Source of the DNA: Euglena gracilis
Taxonomy: Eukaryota > Euglenida > Euglenophyceae > Euglenales
Direction of reading: 5' to 3'
Length of the DNA stretch: 64,000 nucleotides
Assembly (NCBI GenBank): GCA_039621445.1
Contig: CP154956.1
Span: forward strand, 53,801,143 to 53,865,142
Positions 30,222 to 42,054 of this stretch are shown here, one piece after another (position 1 is the first letter of the stretch; the number at the start of each line of letters is the position of its first letter). The notes below the pieces were generated by a model. The model searched no databases and was not told where the DNA came from. It was given only the letters and a program-made list of their open reading frames with translations. The translations under genes and the position numbers were made by a program.

Positions 30222-33060
30222 ATGGTGAAATTTGAAGATCAAAAAGAAGAAGAATCTGAAGCTTCAAGAACATTGTTCATATTGGCAGCTGCAGCTGGTG
30301 GAGGAGGGCCCCGCAATGGCCCCCCAGCGCGCGGTATCGAAGCGGTCGAACCTCGCCAAGCGGACACCACACACGACAACACACCAACCCCCCCATGCCT
30401 GCCTGTCCGCACCCCCCCCCGAAGAAAACCAACCTGAAAAGAACAAGAAAAGAAGTAGACCCCCCCGAGATTTTGAAACAGAATCACAATCTTCTTCGTC
30501 CACCATGAGGTGGAAAAAAAAGGATTTCTTCATGGTTCGGGACGGGTGTGCCAGAAAAGCTGCAAAAAAGCCCGGAAATCACACAAGGCGAATTTTCTGT
30601 GGAAAATGAATTACCTCGCCTTACCAGACTTACTGAAAGTTTGAGCGGGGAGTTGCAAAAAGATGAAGGAAGACAAGTTTTTCAAGGGACAATTACGGAT
30701 TTTGAAGTCCCAGAAGATTTTTTCTTGCGGAATTTTCCCCAATTGCAAGGGGAAACACAAAAACATTTGGAAGCACCACAAAAATTGCAAGTTGTGCCTT
30801 TGCAAAGCGGAGGGGAGGTTGCGTTTTGTCAGCACGCACACATATTTCAGAAATCTCAGCAATCCCAACAAAGGATCCTTGGGGGGGGTGATTTCCCCCA
30901 CACGATTGACGGTGTTCAAATTTTGGCTGCCCCATTGCAAGTTTTGGAAGGGCAAACTTTTCCAGCTCTCATGGAAAATCCACAATCCCGTGTGTTGGAG
31001 AGGTGTGGGGTCCCCCCAAAGGTTGAATTTTCCCCGATTCCCCCCCCCAAGAAACGGGTGGCGGGGATGATCATTCTCAATTTTTTGAAAGCGGGACACC
31101 CATGGATGGGAGCCCCCGGCTGAAAATTCACAAGTCCCCCCCCCCCCGAGCCAATGGAGGAGGAGGGGGGGGACATGGATCCTTGGGACAGATATTTGGG
31201 AAAGAATTGAAGAAAGACTTAATTTTCTGGAGGGAAGGCAAGAAACCATCTCATGTGGAGTTGGTCAGAAACGAAATAAAGCTTTATGAAAAGTTTTTTG
31301 GCCAAATTTCTGGGAGGTTTGAGAGTTTTGAAGATCAAATGGAGGTGGTTTTGGGTCAAATTGCCGCAATGGAGGTGGACAGTGACGAAAAAATGCGGTT
31401 GGAATCACCAGAAAAGAAAATGGACTTTGCCACCCGCATTCAAAACTTGGAAAGCTCACTTGAGCACCAAGATCAGATTTTGGCGCAAATTCACCAAAAG
31501 TTTTCTCGTGCTGAAATTGAGAAACGGCAAGAACTTTTTTGAGTGAAACGACAAGTTTTGAGTTTGGGAAACGCAAGTCAAAGGGCGTTGGTTCCGTTTT
31601 GTCCAGGGTTGAAGATTTTCAGAAAGGCGTTTCCGCTCACATTTTTGGACTTGAGCAAAAAATTGCGCGGTTGGAAAATCAGGGTGTGAATGGACGGGTT
31701 TTCGTCCAAGGTTTTGGAGTGGGGGACCCATGTGGACAAGCCTCCCCCCATCCCAAGCCATGAATTTGGATGGTCCATGGGGGCAAAATACAAACACACC
31801 ACCAATGGGGAGGGAGACCCCCAAACCCGGCACCGCCGCTCTCGCGGTGTCCGGGGGCCCTTTTCCCCCCACCGCTGTGGTGGCGGTGCGGGAGGCCCCA
31901 ACAGGATCGGAAAGGTCAAAAACGACGGCAACCCCAAGCACCAGCTATGGGTTGGGTTTTGGCTTTTTGGGTAGGAGGGAACTTCGACCACCCAAGCAGG
32001 TGGAGACCGATACCCTCTCAATCCTCTCTCGAGAGGTGAGTGTTTTGGTTTTCGAAAATTTTCAAAACATCCCCCCCGTCGCTCCCTACTCGGGAAACCT
32101 GAGCCCAGAGGTAGGGGGAGCAGCTTTTTCTGGCAACGGTGTTGGGGTGGCGGTCTTGCCCAAAGGGGAGGAGCAGCATAAGGTGGTCTCTACCCCCTGT
32201 TGGCAAAGCCACACCCTACACGTTCCCGTGACCCAAACCCCATCAGTTTCTCCCCCCCTCGCTCAGAATTCGGTTTCCCATGGTCCCGCACAAGTGGGTC
32301 CCCGCGGTGTTCAAGCACCCCCCGTACAGGAGGTAATCCCTTCACATGCCCCCCCACCATCAACGTGTTGGGCTTTCCCGTCGAATCAACCCAAAAATAT
32401 CCGACCGTTGTTGCTCCGGTGCAAATTTTACCCATTGGGGTGGGGGCAGGAATGGAGGGGGGAGGAGGCGCCCAATTTGGGGGCCAAAATCCAATTTTTG
32501 TGGATCCCCCTTGAGTGCCATGGTTGCAAAAGAGGCAAAACTCAAAATTTTATCTGGCTACGCCGAAGATTGGCCTGATTTTCGTTTTCGTTGGAAAGAA
32601 TATGTGCAAAGACTTTCTAGAGGTCCAACCGACGATCAAGACCTCTTTTCACTTTTGATTTCCTCCATAATGAAACCGATGGAGACCGTTTGAGGCTCCT
32701 AAGGGGGACGGGAATGATCACAAATTTTCAACAAGCTTGGGATCTGTTGGAAAAAGAAAATTCTAGTGGGGCAGGAAATTGTGCAAGGCAAAAATTTGAA
32801 GAAATTCGCCTCAAGTACAAAAACGACCTAACCATGGAGGATTGGAAACGTTTTGAGACAAATTTTCTCAGCTTGAGAAATTTTGCAAAAGATGTGACCG
32901 ACGCCGACGCGTATCGGGTTATAAGACGGGAAATTTCCAGAATTTACAACGAGAAATTTGTCAGGGAACAAGAACGGGGAAGTGATTTTTTTAACGTGGT
33001 GGAGGTGAAAAATTTGCCCTTGGTGGATCCCGACAAAAGCAAGGAATTTTGGTGAGTGCG
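30222..33060 (+). pseudogene. Ty3-A Gag (matrix/capsid region, frameshifted)
   Basis: Successive open frames (30548-31123, 31102-31542, 31730-32578, 32519-32693, 32690-33055) tile this region with small shifts. The first is Gln/Leu-rich. The second has coiled-coil character (MDFATRIQNLESSLEHQDQI). The part at 32519-33055 (LSGYAEDWPDFRFRWKEYV) has the 'W..F...W' pattern of Ty3 capsids and parallels FSGHPEDWPQWGRRW in Ty3-B. Confidence 0.6.
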
Positions 33061-33365
33061 TTGGAGGGAGCCACGTTAAATTTTGTCTCCGTGGTGTTTT
33101 TCGGGACGCATTTTGAGGTGACGGTTGGGTCGGCAAGGGAGAAAAATTGATTCTTTCACTCAATGGACGAAATTTGTCAAATGGGCAAAAATACAAGTTT
33201 CCCCCAAAGATTTTCAACTACCCCCCACGGAAATCATGGGAATGATGCACAAATGGCTCACGCAAAAGGAGCAAGCCGTTGAATTTAAGCGGCGTGGTTC
33301 CCCCCCGGAACGGAATCAAACCCCCCAAAGGATGAGGGTGACAGAAGTTTCCACTGGAACGGAAA

Positions 33366-33659
33366 ATGAGAATTTTTCTCAAAATTCTCAAACGAGAAAG
33401 GAGGAGGGGGGACACATCAAAAATTTCGAATCCCCCCGTTTCCATTCAAAAAGTGGAAGAAGCACCACTCCCTACCCCCACCCCCACAATTAAAATCAAT
33501 GAAGGTGTAATCAGAGCATCGTGTGAACGTTGTGGTAAGATGGGGCATATTGCCGCTAAGTGTTGGGCAAAATTGCGGGATGCAAATCAAGGCCCCCCCA
33601 CACGAAATTTAGGGCCCCAAGCCCAAGGGGGGGGAGGACGCGGCAAGGGGGGTGGTTAA
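33366..33659 (+). pseudogene. Ty3-A nucleocapsid zinc knuckle
   Basis: The frame contains CERCGKMGHIAAKC (about 33522-33563), a CX2CX4HX4C zinc knuckle. A Gly/Lys-rich tail follows, continuing in shifted frames to about 33730. This is the RNA-binding end of Gag. Ty3-B instead ends its Gag with Gly/Lys-rich tandem repeats and shows no zinc knuckle. Confidence 0.75.
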
Positions 33660-33860
33660 GGCAATTTTGGAGGCAAAGGATGGCAAACTTTCAAGGGCCA
33701 AGGAAAGGGTGGTTGCAAAGGAGGAAAAGGAAAAGGGGCCAAGGGTGGGTCCCCCTCGTGTTAGGTGGACCGGAAGTGCCTAAGGGGTGGCACTCCTGGC
33801 CAAGTGCCCCCCACGCAAAATTTGTCGCAGAAAAATTTTGCGCTACCGTCAAACATTTCC

Positions 33861-34376
33861 ATGGAAAAAGTCAAACAATTTTTGTCATCCAAGAAGCCAA
33901 AGGCTTTGGACTTACTTTCAGGAACAAAATCCGTGGCCAAAACGCTTGAAAAATGTGGTTTGAGGTTTTGACACTAGATGTGAACCCCTGTGCAAAGCCC
34001 CACATTTTGGCCGACATTTTGACATGGCCTTTGGAAAAATTTCTCAAAAAAGGGGACGTGGACTTGATTTTCGCATCAGTTCCTTGTACAGAATATAGCC
34101 AAAGTCTCACCACACGTGGAAGGAATTTGGAGTATGCCGATTCTCTTGCAAAAAAGACACTTTCCATCATCAATTTTATACAACCCCCCCCCCCAATGGT
34201 TCATTGAAAATCCCCGAAACGGCCTTTTGAAGGACCGTGAATTTATGGAAGGGCTGAATTTTTTGGATGTTGATTATTGCCAATTTATCCCTTGGGGCTA
34301 CAAAAAGCCAACCCGTATTTGGGGGACGGTGGAGCGGTTGCAAAACGGTTGTGTCCGGGTTTTTGGTGTGAGTTAA
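33861..34376 (+). pseudogene. Ty3-A C5-cytosine DNA methyltransferase domain (frameshifted)
   Basis: Three frames in order give motif I (KALDLLSGTKSVAKTLEKCG), motif IV with the catalytic cysteine (ASVPCTEYS, about 34077-34103), motif VI (FIENPRNGLLKDR) and LDVDYCQFIPWGYKKPTRIW near the C-terminal end. The same block order and wording occurs in Ty3-B. The domain is short, with no obvious target-recognition domain. Motif I has lost its third glycine (SGTKS against SGTGS), and two frameshifts break it, so this copy cannot be active as it stands. It lies between nucleocapsid and protease. Confidence 0.8.
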
Positions 34377-34559
34377 CCAGCCCCGGTACCAAAAGACACA
34401 TTCACCGTTTGGGTGGAAACAATTATGGAGTGACTCTCAATCAAAAATATCGAGTCCCAAAACTTTTGGTGCAAGGGAAACGTTTGGAGGAAAGGCATAT
34501 TCCAAAGGGGGAGGGTTCGGTGTTAACCCCCCAGGGTACCCCCTCACTAACGACCAATG

Positions 34560-35000
34560 ACCGACCAGATTTGTACATGCACGAAAAAGAAATTGTTTTG
34601 GACCCAAAGCAACTTAAAACGGTGAAAGTTTCAGTACTGTGTCAATTAACCAAAAAATCAGGTCGAACGCAATTGGTGATGGCGGTTCACGTTACGGCAC
34701 CCGATGGTTCACACAAAATTTTGAAGGCTTTGGCTGACACGGGCGCCCAAACAAATTTGGTGAGGTTGGGACTTTTTGAAAATTTGATGGTCCCCGCAAA
34801 AGAACCTTTGAGGTTGGTCACCGCGAAAGGCGATTCCCTGCCGGGTGGGGAGCATGAGTTGGAGCTAAAATTGAAATTTTTGGAACAAAAAAGAGGACTA
34901 CGGAAAATGCCCCCCTGGAAATTTGTGTAATTTTCCACGAGGCAGAAATTCACGTTGACCTGATTTTGGGGTTTCCATGGATGTGGAAAAATAAATTGGG
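34560..35000 (+). pseudogene. Ty3-A aspartic protease
   Basis: The segment shows ILKALADTGAQTNLVRL with the active-site DTG at about 34736, then LVTAKGDSLPGGEHEL. After a stop near 34929 another frame gives DLILGFPW (about 34958-34981), the second conserved block of retropepsins. The domain would cleave the polyprotein. It is separated from RT by about 600 bp of charged linker. Confidence 0.75.
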
Positions 35001-35585
35001 AGTGTTGCCTCACAAAAATGGACTTTTTGCCGACAACGACGGAGTGCGGTACAAACGGAGTTGGCCTTTGAAGGAAATTGACGTTGCTCATTTTTTGATT
35101 GAAGAGGAACCTGAGGGGAGGGTTGAAACGGATTTCATAGACACCACCCACCGGTTCAAAAGTGAAAGATTTTCCCAGAAAAGTTCACGAAAAGAGAAAA
35201 TTGAAGGATTTGTGCAAAATTCTTCCCCCCGTTCAAAGAAAGGGAAGAAAAAATGGGTTCAACGGCCTATCGACGAAAATTTTCAGCTTGCCGATTTTTC
35301 CCAAGGCACAAAATCCGACTTGTTTGATTCACGACCCGAAATTTCAGTTGGGCAAGTGTGTGAGGTGGAAAACTTTCAGTTTCACGTTCCAAGTTTTTTC
35401 GGAGAGAAAACCGAGGAACTAGGTGAGGAGGAATTAATGGAGGTGTGTGAACGGTTAAGGGAATCGGTTAAAGGTGGAACTAATGAAATCGGGATAATTT
35501 CTACTCACTCGGAGCCGAGTGAGTGGGGGGAGTTCCAACATTTGGTCGATGAGTTGCGCCAAAAAATTTTGAGGATTACAAAGAT

Positions 35586-36802
35586 TTGGCTTTTGGGGAT
35601 GAGGTAAAGCCCAACCCCCCCGTGAGAGGACCGCATTGTGATTGTGAGGCCCGCATTTTTTTGAAGCCAGGCGCTCAACCAAAAAAGCAAAGACCGATGC
35701 AACTCATGGGTGAAAGGTTGGATGCAATGAAAGCAATAACCACGGAATGGTTAAGGCAAGGTAAGGTGGAGCCTTGTGAGGGTCAATGGGGTATGCCCTC
35801 GTTTCCCGTGAAAAAAGCGCATGTACCCCCCACAGCCCCCTTACACAAAAAATGGAGGGGGGCGGTCGATGCCCGCTACATGAATTCCCAATGCATAGAT
35901 GATGCATACCCTATACCCCGGGTGGAGGAGCCTTTGATTCGCCAAGGCAAAAAAACAAATTTTTTCCACAATTGATTTGGTGGATGCTTTTCATCACCCT
36001 CCACCCAGATTCAAGGCAAATTACAGCCACCTACACCCCCCAAGGAACGGTGCAATGGAAGGTGGTTGTAATGGGTTGGAAAAACGGTGTGCAAAATTGT
36101 CAAAGGAATTTGGAAGCGACACTTGCCCTCGCACGAGAAATTGCCGATGGCTATAGCGACGATATTCTCATTGGTACCCAAGAAAATTTGGGTACGGAAC
36201 AACTTTTGAGAAGACACTATTCTGAAATTCGCACCATTTTGGACTTGCTCCGTGAAAAACAATGGGTAGCCAGATTCTCGAAGTGCAAATTTTTCCAAAA
36301 GGAGGTTGAGTTTTTGGGCCATATTTTGAAAGACGGCCTAAGGAAACCTTCCCCCGGCAAATTGTTGGCCGTGGAAAAGTGGGAGCTACCCCAAACAATT
36401 ACCGGTCTTCGTGCATTTTGTGGTTTTGCCAACCATTATTCTTCCTACATTGAAAAGTTTTCTGAGTTGGCAGCCCCTCTCCAAGACAAACTTCGGGTTG
36501 GTCGTGCGGAGGGTAAGGCCGGTTCCAAAGTCCCGGTTAAGTGGGACGATGAAAGTAGGAAATCTTTTGAGGAAACTAAGAAGGCGTTGGTTAACGGGTT
36601 GTCGTTACAAGTTGTCGACCCCGACCGACCTTTTATTTTGAAGGTGCATGCATCGGGTAGGTCCATTGGTGCGGTGTTGGAACAACTTCCCGTAGGTGAG
36701 GGGGAATTAATTAAGGAAGAAGCCATGGAAGGGAAAACGGTTCCCGTGGCATCCGTGTCACGGAAACTGACCCCCTCCCAAGAAAAAAACTTGGGACATT
36801 AG
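35586..36802 (+). pseudogene. Ty3-A reverse transcriptase and RNase H start (frameshifted)
   Basis: The frame 35586-35975 gives the RT N-terminus (QGKVEPCEGQWGMPSFPVKK, VDARYMNSQ). The frame 35972-36802 gives the catalytic YSDDILIG, the palm/thumb FLGHILKDGLRKPSPGK, and RNase H FILKVHASGRSIGAVLEQ. The first catalytic aspartate of RNase H is replaced by histidine (VHAS, where Ty3-B has TDAS). One frameshift separates the two RT halves at about 35965. Confidence 0.8.
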
Positions 36803-37475
36803 AGATAAAGAGGCATACGCGGTTGTATCCGCCCTTCAAAAATGGGCAGGGTGAAAAGGTCTTCAACCGGTCCTCGTTTTGACGGACCAAAAGGCCCTTG
36901 AGTCTTGGGTCACCAAGACTCTTGCGGACCCGGCGGGACCGTCAAGCCGAAGGGCACGGTGGCACCAAAAACTTAGCAAGTTTTTGCTAAACGTAGCGTA
37001 TGTACCCGGTAAGCAACACCTACCCGCAGATTGTATGACAAGGTGGGCTTATCCCGCATCACAAAGTTTTGCGGACGTTTCATGGCATGGGTCGGAGGAG
37101 GATGAAAGGATAATGGCTGAAATTTTGGAGAATGAAAAAAAAACGGAACGAGCTTGCATGGTTGTTCGCTTGCACAAAAACGGTGAAGTTGTTGATTTTG
37201 ATTTTTCAAGGCAGATTTCGGTGTTGGAAAAAATGATCTACCCTGTGGATCCCATGGGCAATGAAGTGGAGGAAGGGGGGGAGACAGAAACCTTTCCCGG
37301 GCAGCATTTTCCCTTTGATAGCCCAGAAAATCAACGGGGGGAGGACGAAAATTTGTCCAAGGAACCTGTGATGCACCGGGATTGGTCCACTTTGTATGCA
37401 CGGTGTGCGTATTTTAAGGATATTTGGGAGGAGGTACACAAACCGCATTCGGAAAATTGGCCTGAAGATTTTTAA
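36803..37475 (+). pseudogene. Ty3-A RNase H end and linker to integrase
   Basis: After a frameshift near 36800, the frame 36879-37475 gives LTDQKALESWVTKTL and VPGKQHLPADCMTRWAYPAS, the RNase H C-terminal part as in Ty3-B. An acidic linker follows, ending near the integrase N-terminus (WSTLYARCAYFKDIW). Confidence 0.65.
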
Positions 37476-38638
37476 ATTTTGGACAACCGGCTGTTTTTCC
37501 AAGGACTTTTGTGTGTACCCGCGGGTGTGACCGGCCTTTTGTCCGTGTGTACCACGCCCACGTGGAACATGTGGGTGGGGAAAGGTTGTGGTAGGAAATG
37601 GCAAAACATTTTCATTTTTGACCCTTGGCAAAATAAATCACTTTGTCGGTTTCTAAAATGTGCGAAATTTGTCAAGCGCACAGCCCCCCACGTTATTCTT
37701 TGAAGGGGCCTTTGCGTCCCACCATCATACCACCATTTTGGGGTCAAGCGTTTCGATCGACCTCTTTAACATGCCCCGTGTGAAATTTGACTGGCAAGAA
37801 TTTGATTGCATGGCGGTTTGTGTGGATCGCGTAAGCGGTTGGACAATAGTAACACCCCATAGGAGAAAAGGGTGTACGGCTAAGGCGGTTGGCTAAGGAA
37901 ATGTTTAATCGGTGGCTGGATTTATTTTACTAGCCAACGGTCAGCACGAGTGACCAAGGCCCCCAATTTTCAGGGGCATGGTGGCTCACGATGTGCGGTT
38001 GCATGGGGATATGAAACGCAAAGGCGCAAGCGTATCACCATCAAGCCAACGGTAGGGCGGAAGTGCAAGGAAAGGAATTTAAAACATGGCTTCGGAAGGT
38101 TTGCGACGAGATGGACACAAACTGGGTTGAAATTTTGCCATTGGTGAGGAGGAAATTTCATAACATCCCTGGGCCTAGTGGCTTATCCCCCTATGAAATC
38201 GTTTTTGGACGAAACATGCCATTGGCCGGTTTTCCTCTTCCCATTCCCCGCGAAGCGGAGGAAGCTTCAGATTTTTTCAAAAGAATGTCCGAGTTGGATT
38301 CAAAAGTTGCTGAAAAATTGAATGCCCTTCATTTACAACGTTTTGAGGCTTTGAACTCTCAAAGGGCTGAAAAACCAATTTTAGACATCGGGCAAAAGGT
38401 TTGGTATCTGCGTCCATCGAATTTGCAAGGAAACTTGAAAAGCCGTTGGTTAGGTCCTTGTGAGGTTAAACGACCTTTGGGTCAAGGTTCATACCAGATT
38501 GAGGTGAAACCTGGTGTAATGCAAAGCGTGCACATCACACAATTGAAATTGCACGTGGAAGACAAATTTGCTGGAGAACCCCTACCATTGATTTTTTACC
38601 AAAAGCGAAACCGAGGATGTGGAAGCTACCCCCGGTGA
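37476..38638 (+). pseudogene. Ty3-A integrase (frameshifted)
   Basis: The core is spread over several frames. VSIDLFNMPRVKFDWQEFD carries the first catalytic aspartate (about 37750). A damaged block near 37950-38030 corresponds to the 'SDRGPHF' region. NGRAEVQGKEFKTW (about 38050-38090) carries the glutamate. The C-terminal part 38063-38638 (WVEILPLVRRKFHNIPG; QKVWYLRPSN; SRWLGPCEVKRPLG) is intact and matches Ty3-B. Confidence 0.75.
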
Positions 38639-38820
38639 GAATGTTGTGGAATAAATTATTTCACATAGAAAAGGTACAAATGGACAATGGCAATTTCCTG
38701 TGAAATGGAATGGTTTGGATGAATCGGATAACACTTGGGAACCCATCGGGCATTTTTTCCATCGTTACGCCCGAGAAGGTTTTGTTTACGGCGAGAAAGC
38801 AAATTTTAAAATCGACCTCA
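38639..38820 (+). pseudogene. Ty3-A chromodomain with in-frame stop
   Basis: The frame reads VVE, then TAA (38651-38653), then IISHRKGTNGQWQFPVKW, NGLDESDNTWEP and FFHRY. It is a recognisable chromodomain of chromovirus type, which in other elements guides integration to particular chromatin. The stop replaces the residue expected between VE and I. The corresponding place in Ty3-B also carries a stop, one codon away. Confidence 0.7.
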
Positions 38821-39760
38821 TGGCGTATTTTAAAAAGAGAATTCGGGAGGGTTCCGTTTGAGAAGTCAAGGGGTTTTCTCCATTACCCAGATTTTTTTCA
38901 GTTTTTTTTTCAAGGCGCCACGTTTCGTGGGAAAGCGGTCCCGCGGGTTGCGGGGTCGTTTTCTTTTTCGACCTTTTGATTTTTGGTACTCGTCTGCAGC
39001 GGGTAACAGATCGAGAGACACACGAAGACACACAAAGGCAATCAACAAATGGTTCGAACGGTTGGATAATGAGGTGGAATGGACAAAAAAAAGTTGCGCA
39101 ACAACAAAAAGAAAAGCGGTAAACCACAAAAGTGGTTTGGTTCTAAGAAACGACACAAAAAAGAGCTCTCAAAAAAAAAAGGCGGAAGGTCCCGAAAGAC
39201 AACAAAAAGACCAAAATCGGAAAGGGGCGTGAGTGCTTTTGTGCTTGTTAAGGCTTGCCGTGCAACTTTCGAGTTGCAACGCAACCCTTGGCAAGACGGG
39301 CTGTGACACGACTTACCCCAATACGCCCCCCCCCCGTTTGCTTTTTGTGACCCCAAGCCACATTGCAACAACACACGACTTACACACACGCGGTTCATCG
39401 CGGAGACATCACGGAGGAGACCCACAACAGTTGTGGGGATGGTACGGGGCCTCAAAAGCCCCTCCCCACGTCGGTGACGCGACGGCTACGCACGCGGCTG
39501 ACCGCTGCACCGTTGCTTCGCACCGTTGCACCGTGCGCCGCACCGTGCCACACCTCGTGGGGGTAAGCGTGCCGCTCGTGAAGCCCCCCCCCCTCGCTTT
39601 ACTCCTTCGACACTCGAGAGTTATTTGAATGTTACGCATTCTGACCATGCGCAACACAAACTACGGGTGAAAGTGCCCCCACGACTTGTCTCTTTCGTGC
39701 GGACTCCTCATTTTACTTACGTTTTTCAAAATATCCCCAAGATTTTTCTAAGTGGGGGAG
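38821..39760 (+). other. Ty3-A 3' region before right LTR
   Basis: Lys/Arg-rich and then GC-rich sequence (39240-39620) without a recognisable domain. It ends in the polypurine tract at 39751-39760. Confidence 0.5.
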
Positions 39761-40278
39761 TGTTAAGGGGTCCTTAACCAACAATTTGACTTAAATTGGC
39801 CTTGGGGCTTGGAAAATCACTGAAATTCCCATTTTTGGATTTCAGCCGAATTAAAAGTTCGGAAAAGGTTCTGTGGGTAGGGCTTTGAAGCCTGAACCCC
39901 TATTTTGGCCTTTCCGGCCTTAACCAGCAACATTTCCTGGACCAGTTGGCCGAATTTTTCCGGTCAGTAGGATCAGCGCAAATTCCTAAAGTTAGTTAAG
40001 CACCACCCCAAATCGAACCCCCCAATTTCAAACCCTATCTCACACACAGGGTTCTTTGTCCATACAATGTACTGGTGAAGACTACAAAAAAAATCAATTG
40101 TTTGTGCTCTGAACAACCTGAATTTGACAAAACATCAATTTGAAGGTTGATTTCGAAAGGCCCAAAGCCAAAAATAAATAAAAGTTGGAAAAAATTGAAT
40201 TCGAAGGCCGGCCAACCCCCTCAAAACAGCCGAGGCCGAAGGATCCGAGAAATTAAGAACCAAAGAAATGTTTTTCCA
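39761..40278 (+). repeat. Ty3-A right LTR
   Basis: The LTR is 518 bp and begins TGTTAAGG after the polypurine tract. It ends near TTTTTCCA at 40278. It is a direct repeat of 29540-30048. Confidence 0.85.
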
Positions 40279-40612
40279 ATGGGGACCCCCCGACAAAGCA
40301 GCCCCAACCACCCACACAGAAACACACCAGCAAGAGACAGCATTCCTCCTCGAGGGGGGAAGGGGCACCAAGCGACCATGTGAGAAGGGGGGGGGGGCGG
40401 GGCCACGACGGTTCAGCTTCGCCAAGGTGTCGGAGGAGGCCTCATTATGGCCAACTCTGGCAACAAGGGCGCAGTAAGAAGCACCCCCCGCACAAACACA
40501 AACACACCAGAACAGAACAGCCGGCAAGGAAAGCACGACCTCACCATCTTCTTGTGCTTCGCCCTCTTCGTCCCTTTCGCCCCCTTCCTCTGTCGTGGGA
40601 GTCCGATTGGGT
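40279..40612 (+). mobile_element. DIRS-2, right end
   Basis: Beyond the LTR, the sequence returns to the right end of a DIRS element. The phrase gaggaggcctcattatggcc aactctggcaac parallels DIRS-1 at 24446-24470. The segments 40484-40556 and 40540-40612 are inverted copies of 25505-25597 and 29405-29490 in the left part. DIRS-3 begins directly after. Confidence 0.75.
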
Positions 40613-40804
40613 TAGGAGTTCCTGATTAGTGCCTTTTTTCGCCGCAGTTGGCTGATGCCTAAATTGCCCTTCGACACCCACAAGAAAGGAGAACACCTCA
40701 ACTCAAGACTACGAAGTCCCCAAAGAAAGTCAAATTCAAATTCCCGAACGAAAAGCACCAGCTGAATATCAAACTTCAAAAAAACCTTTCAATAACCGAC
40801 TTCA

Positions 40805-41845
40805 ATGAAAGATGAATTGGGGAAGACATTGGCATTACGACGAGAAGCAGCGGTGGCCGCAGCAGCTGCAGAACCTGGAGATGCGTACAATCCGTGGCAA
40901 GCATTGGTCACCCCTTCCCCACCTCTCTCAGGAATTTCACCACAGCTTAACCCTCCCCCAGTGACCACAGCCCTTGGCAGACAGTGGTCAAGAAGTCCAG
41001 AAAGGGGAAAGGACCAATGGCTCCAGGCCTTCCAAGGTCCAGCCCAGACAGATCTTCCAGGGCCCAGCAAAGACAGGTCTTCCAGGGCCAAGTACGCTTA
41101 CAATTCAAAACGCCTGCCAGGAATTCAGGTAAAAGGGCCAGAGCCCCCGTGTGCAGATGAAACCAAGGCCAAGGGGGAGAACATCACAGTGGCCATGGAG
41201 GCCAGTATTTCAAGTCAACCCCCACCGGGAGAGGTCAACCAAGAGGTCTGCCAAAAAACATATTTTCAAAAAAGTCTTTTCCACATTCCCCACAAAGAGG
41301 AAGGGCCTCAAAGACCCACGACTTCAATTGTGCACGGGAGCCGAGGACAGAGAAAGGTTCCCAAGACCCAAGGGGGATCAAGACCTTTCAACAAGGGCAC
41401 GGGACCCTTTTAAAGCAGGGCCATGGCGGCCAATATCTGCATGGCCACGACGGCATTCCCCAGGCCATGAATGCAACGCACTAGGGCCACGGAGGCCATT
41501 CATTTTAAAGCCCGCTGAGCACATTATACACAGGGCACTGGTGCCAGAAACTAAAGGGCAGCCCCAGAGGGGCTCTTTATATTAACCATCAGCCCCAGGA
41601 GGAAGAGGTAACCCCAGTTTCCCTCAAGGAGGATCAGGTGGAAGGGGGAGAACTCCTAACAGCATTTACGTTTCTTCATTCCAAGGTGACTTTGTCAAGG
41701 GGGGGACCGTCAGAGGCCCCCCATACGGTATGGAAACCAACCACATTAACAGCAAGAAGGCCAGTTAGGCAACACAGGGGCAGTAAGCCCTATGGTATGG
41801 AACCCAACAACAAGTTCCTCCAGAGAGAGTGTGTGAGGAGATAGG
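40805..41845 (+). pseudogene. DIRS-3 Gag-like region
   Basis: The frame from 40805 (MKDELGKTLALRREAAVAAA then PGDAYNPWQALV) matches the N-terminus of the DIRS-1 and DIRS-4 Gag-like proteins, which fixes the start. The frame is lost at 41413 and continues in another (41151-41585), then 41638-41844. Confidence 0.6.
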
Positions 41846-42054
41846 GAGAGAATACATGCACATCCCTCCAGAATCATTTAACGTTGCAGGACGCTCAATC
41901 CCTATGGGCTCTAGGGGCTGTCCCATGTCCAACAACCCTTACCCAGCCCCCTTTCAAAATACACTTTTGTAAAATATAAACGCAAAGGAGAAACAATGGG
42001 GAGAAACCCCCCTGCATCAAAGACTCCAAAAGAGCTTAGAACGGTGGCAGAAAA

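Larger units (their letters stand above)
29540..40278 (+). mobile_element. Ty3-A: Ty3-type LTR retrotransposon with DNA methyltransferase (decayed)
   Basis: Direct LTRs lie at 29540-30048 and 39761-40278, both starting TGTTAAGGGGTCC. There is a PBS-like TGGAGGTCCTACCCGG at 30049 and a polypurine tract agtgggggag at 39751-39760. Domain order is Gag with zinc knuckle, C5 methyltransferase, aspartic protease, RT, RNase H, integrase, chromodomain. Frames are broken many times. No flanking 5-bp duplication is visible (gaaag against atggg). It sits inside DIRS-2, so it is younger than that copy. Confidence 0.88.
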
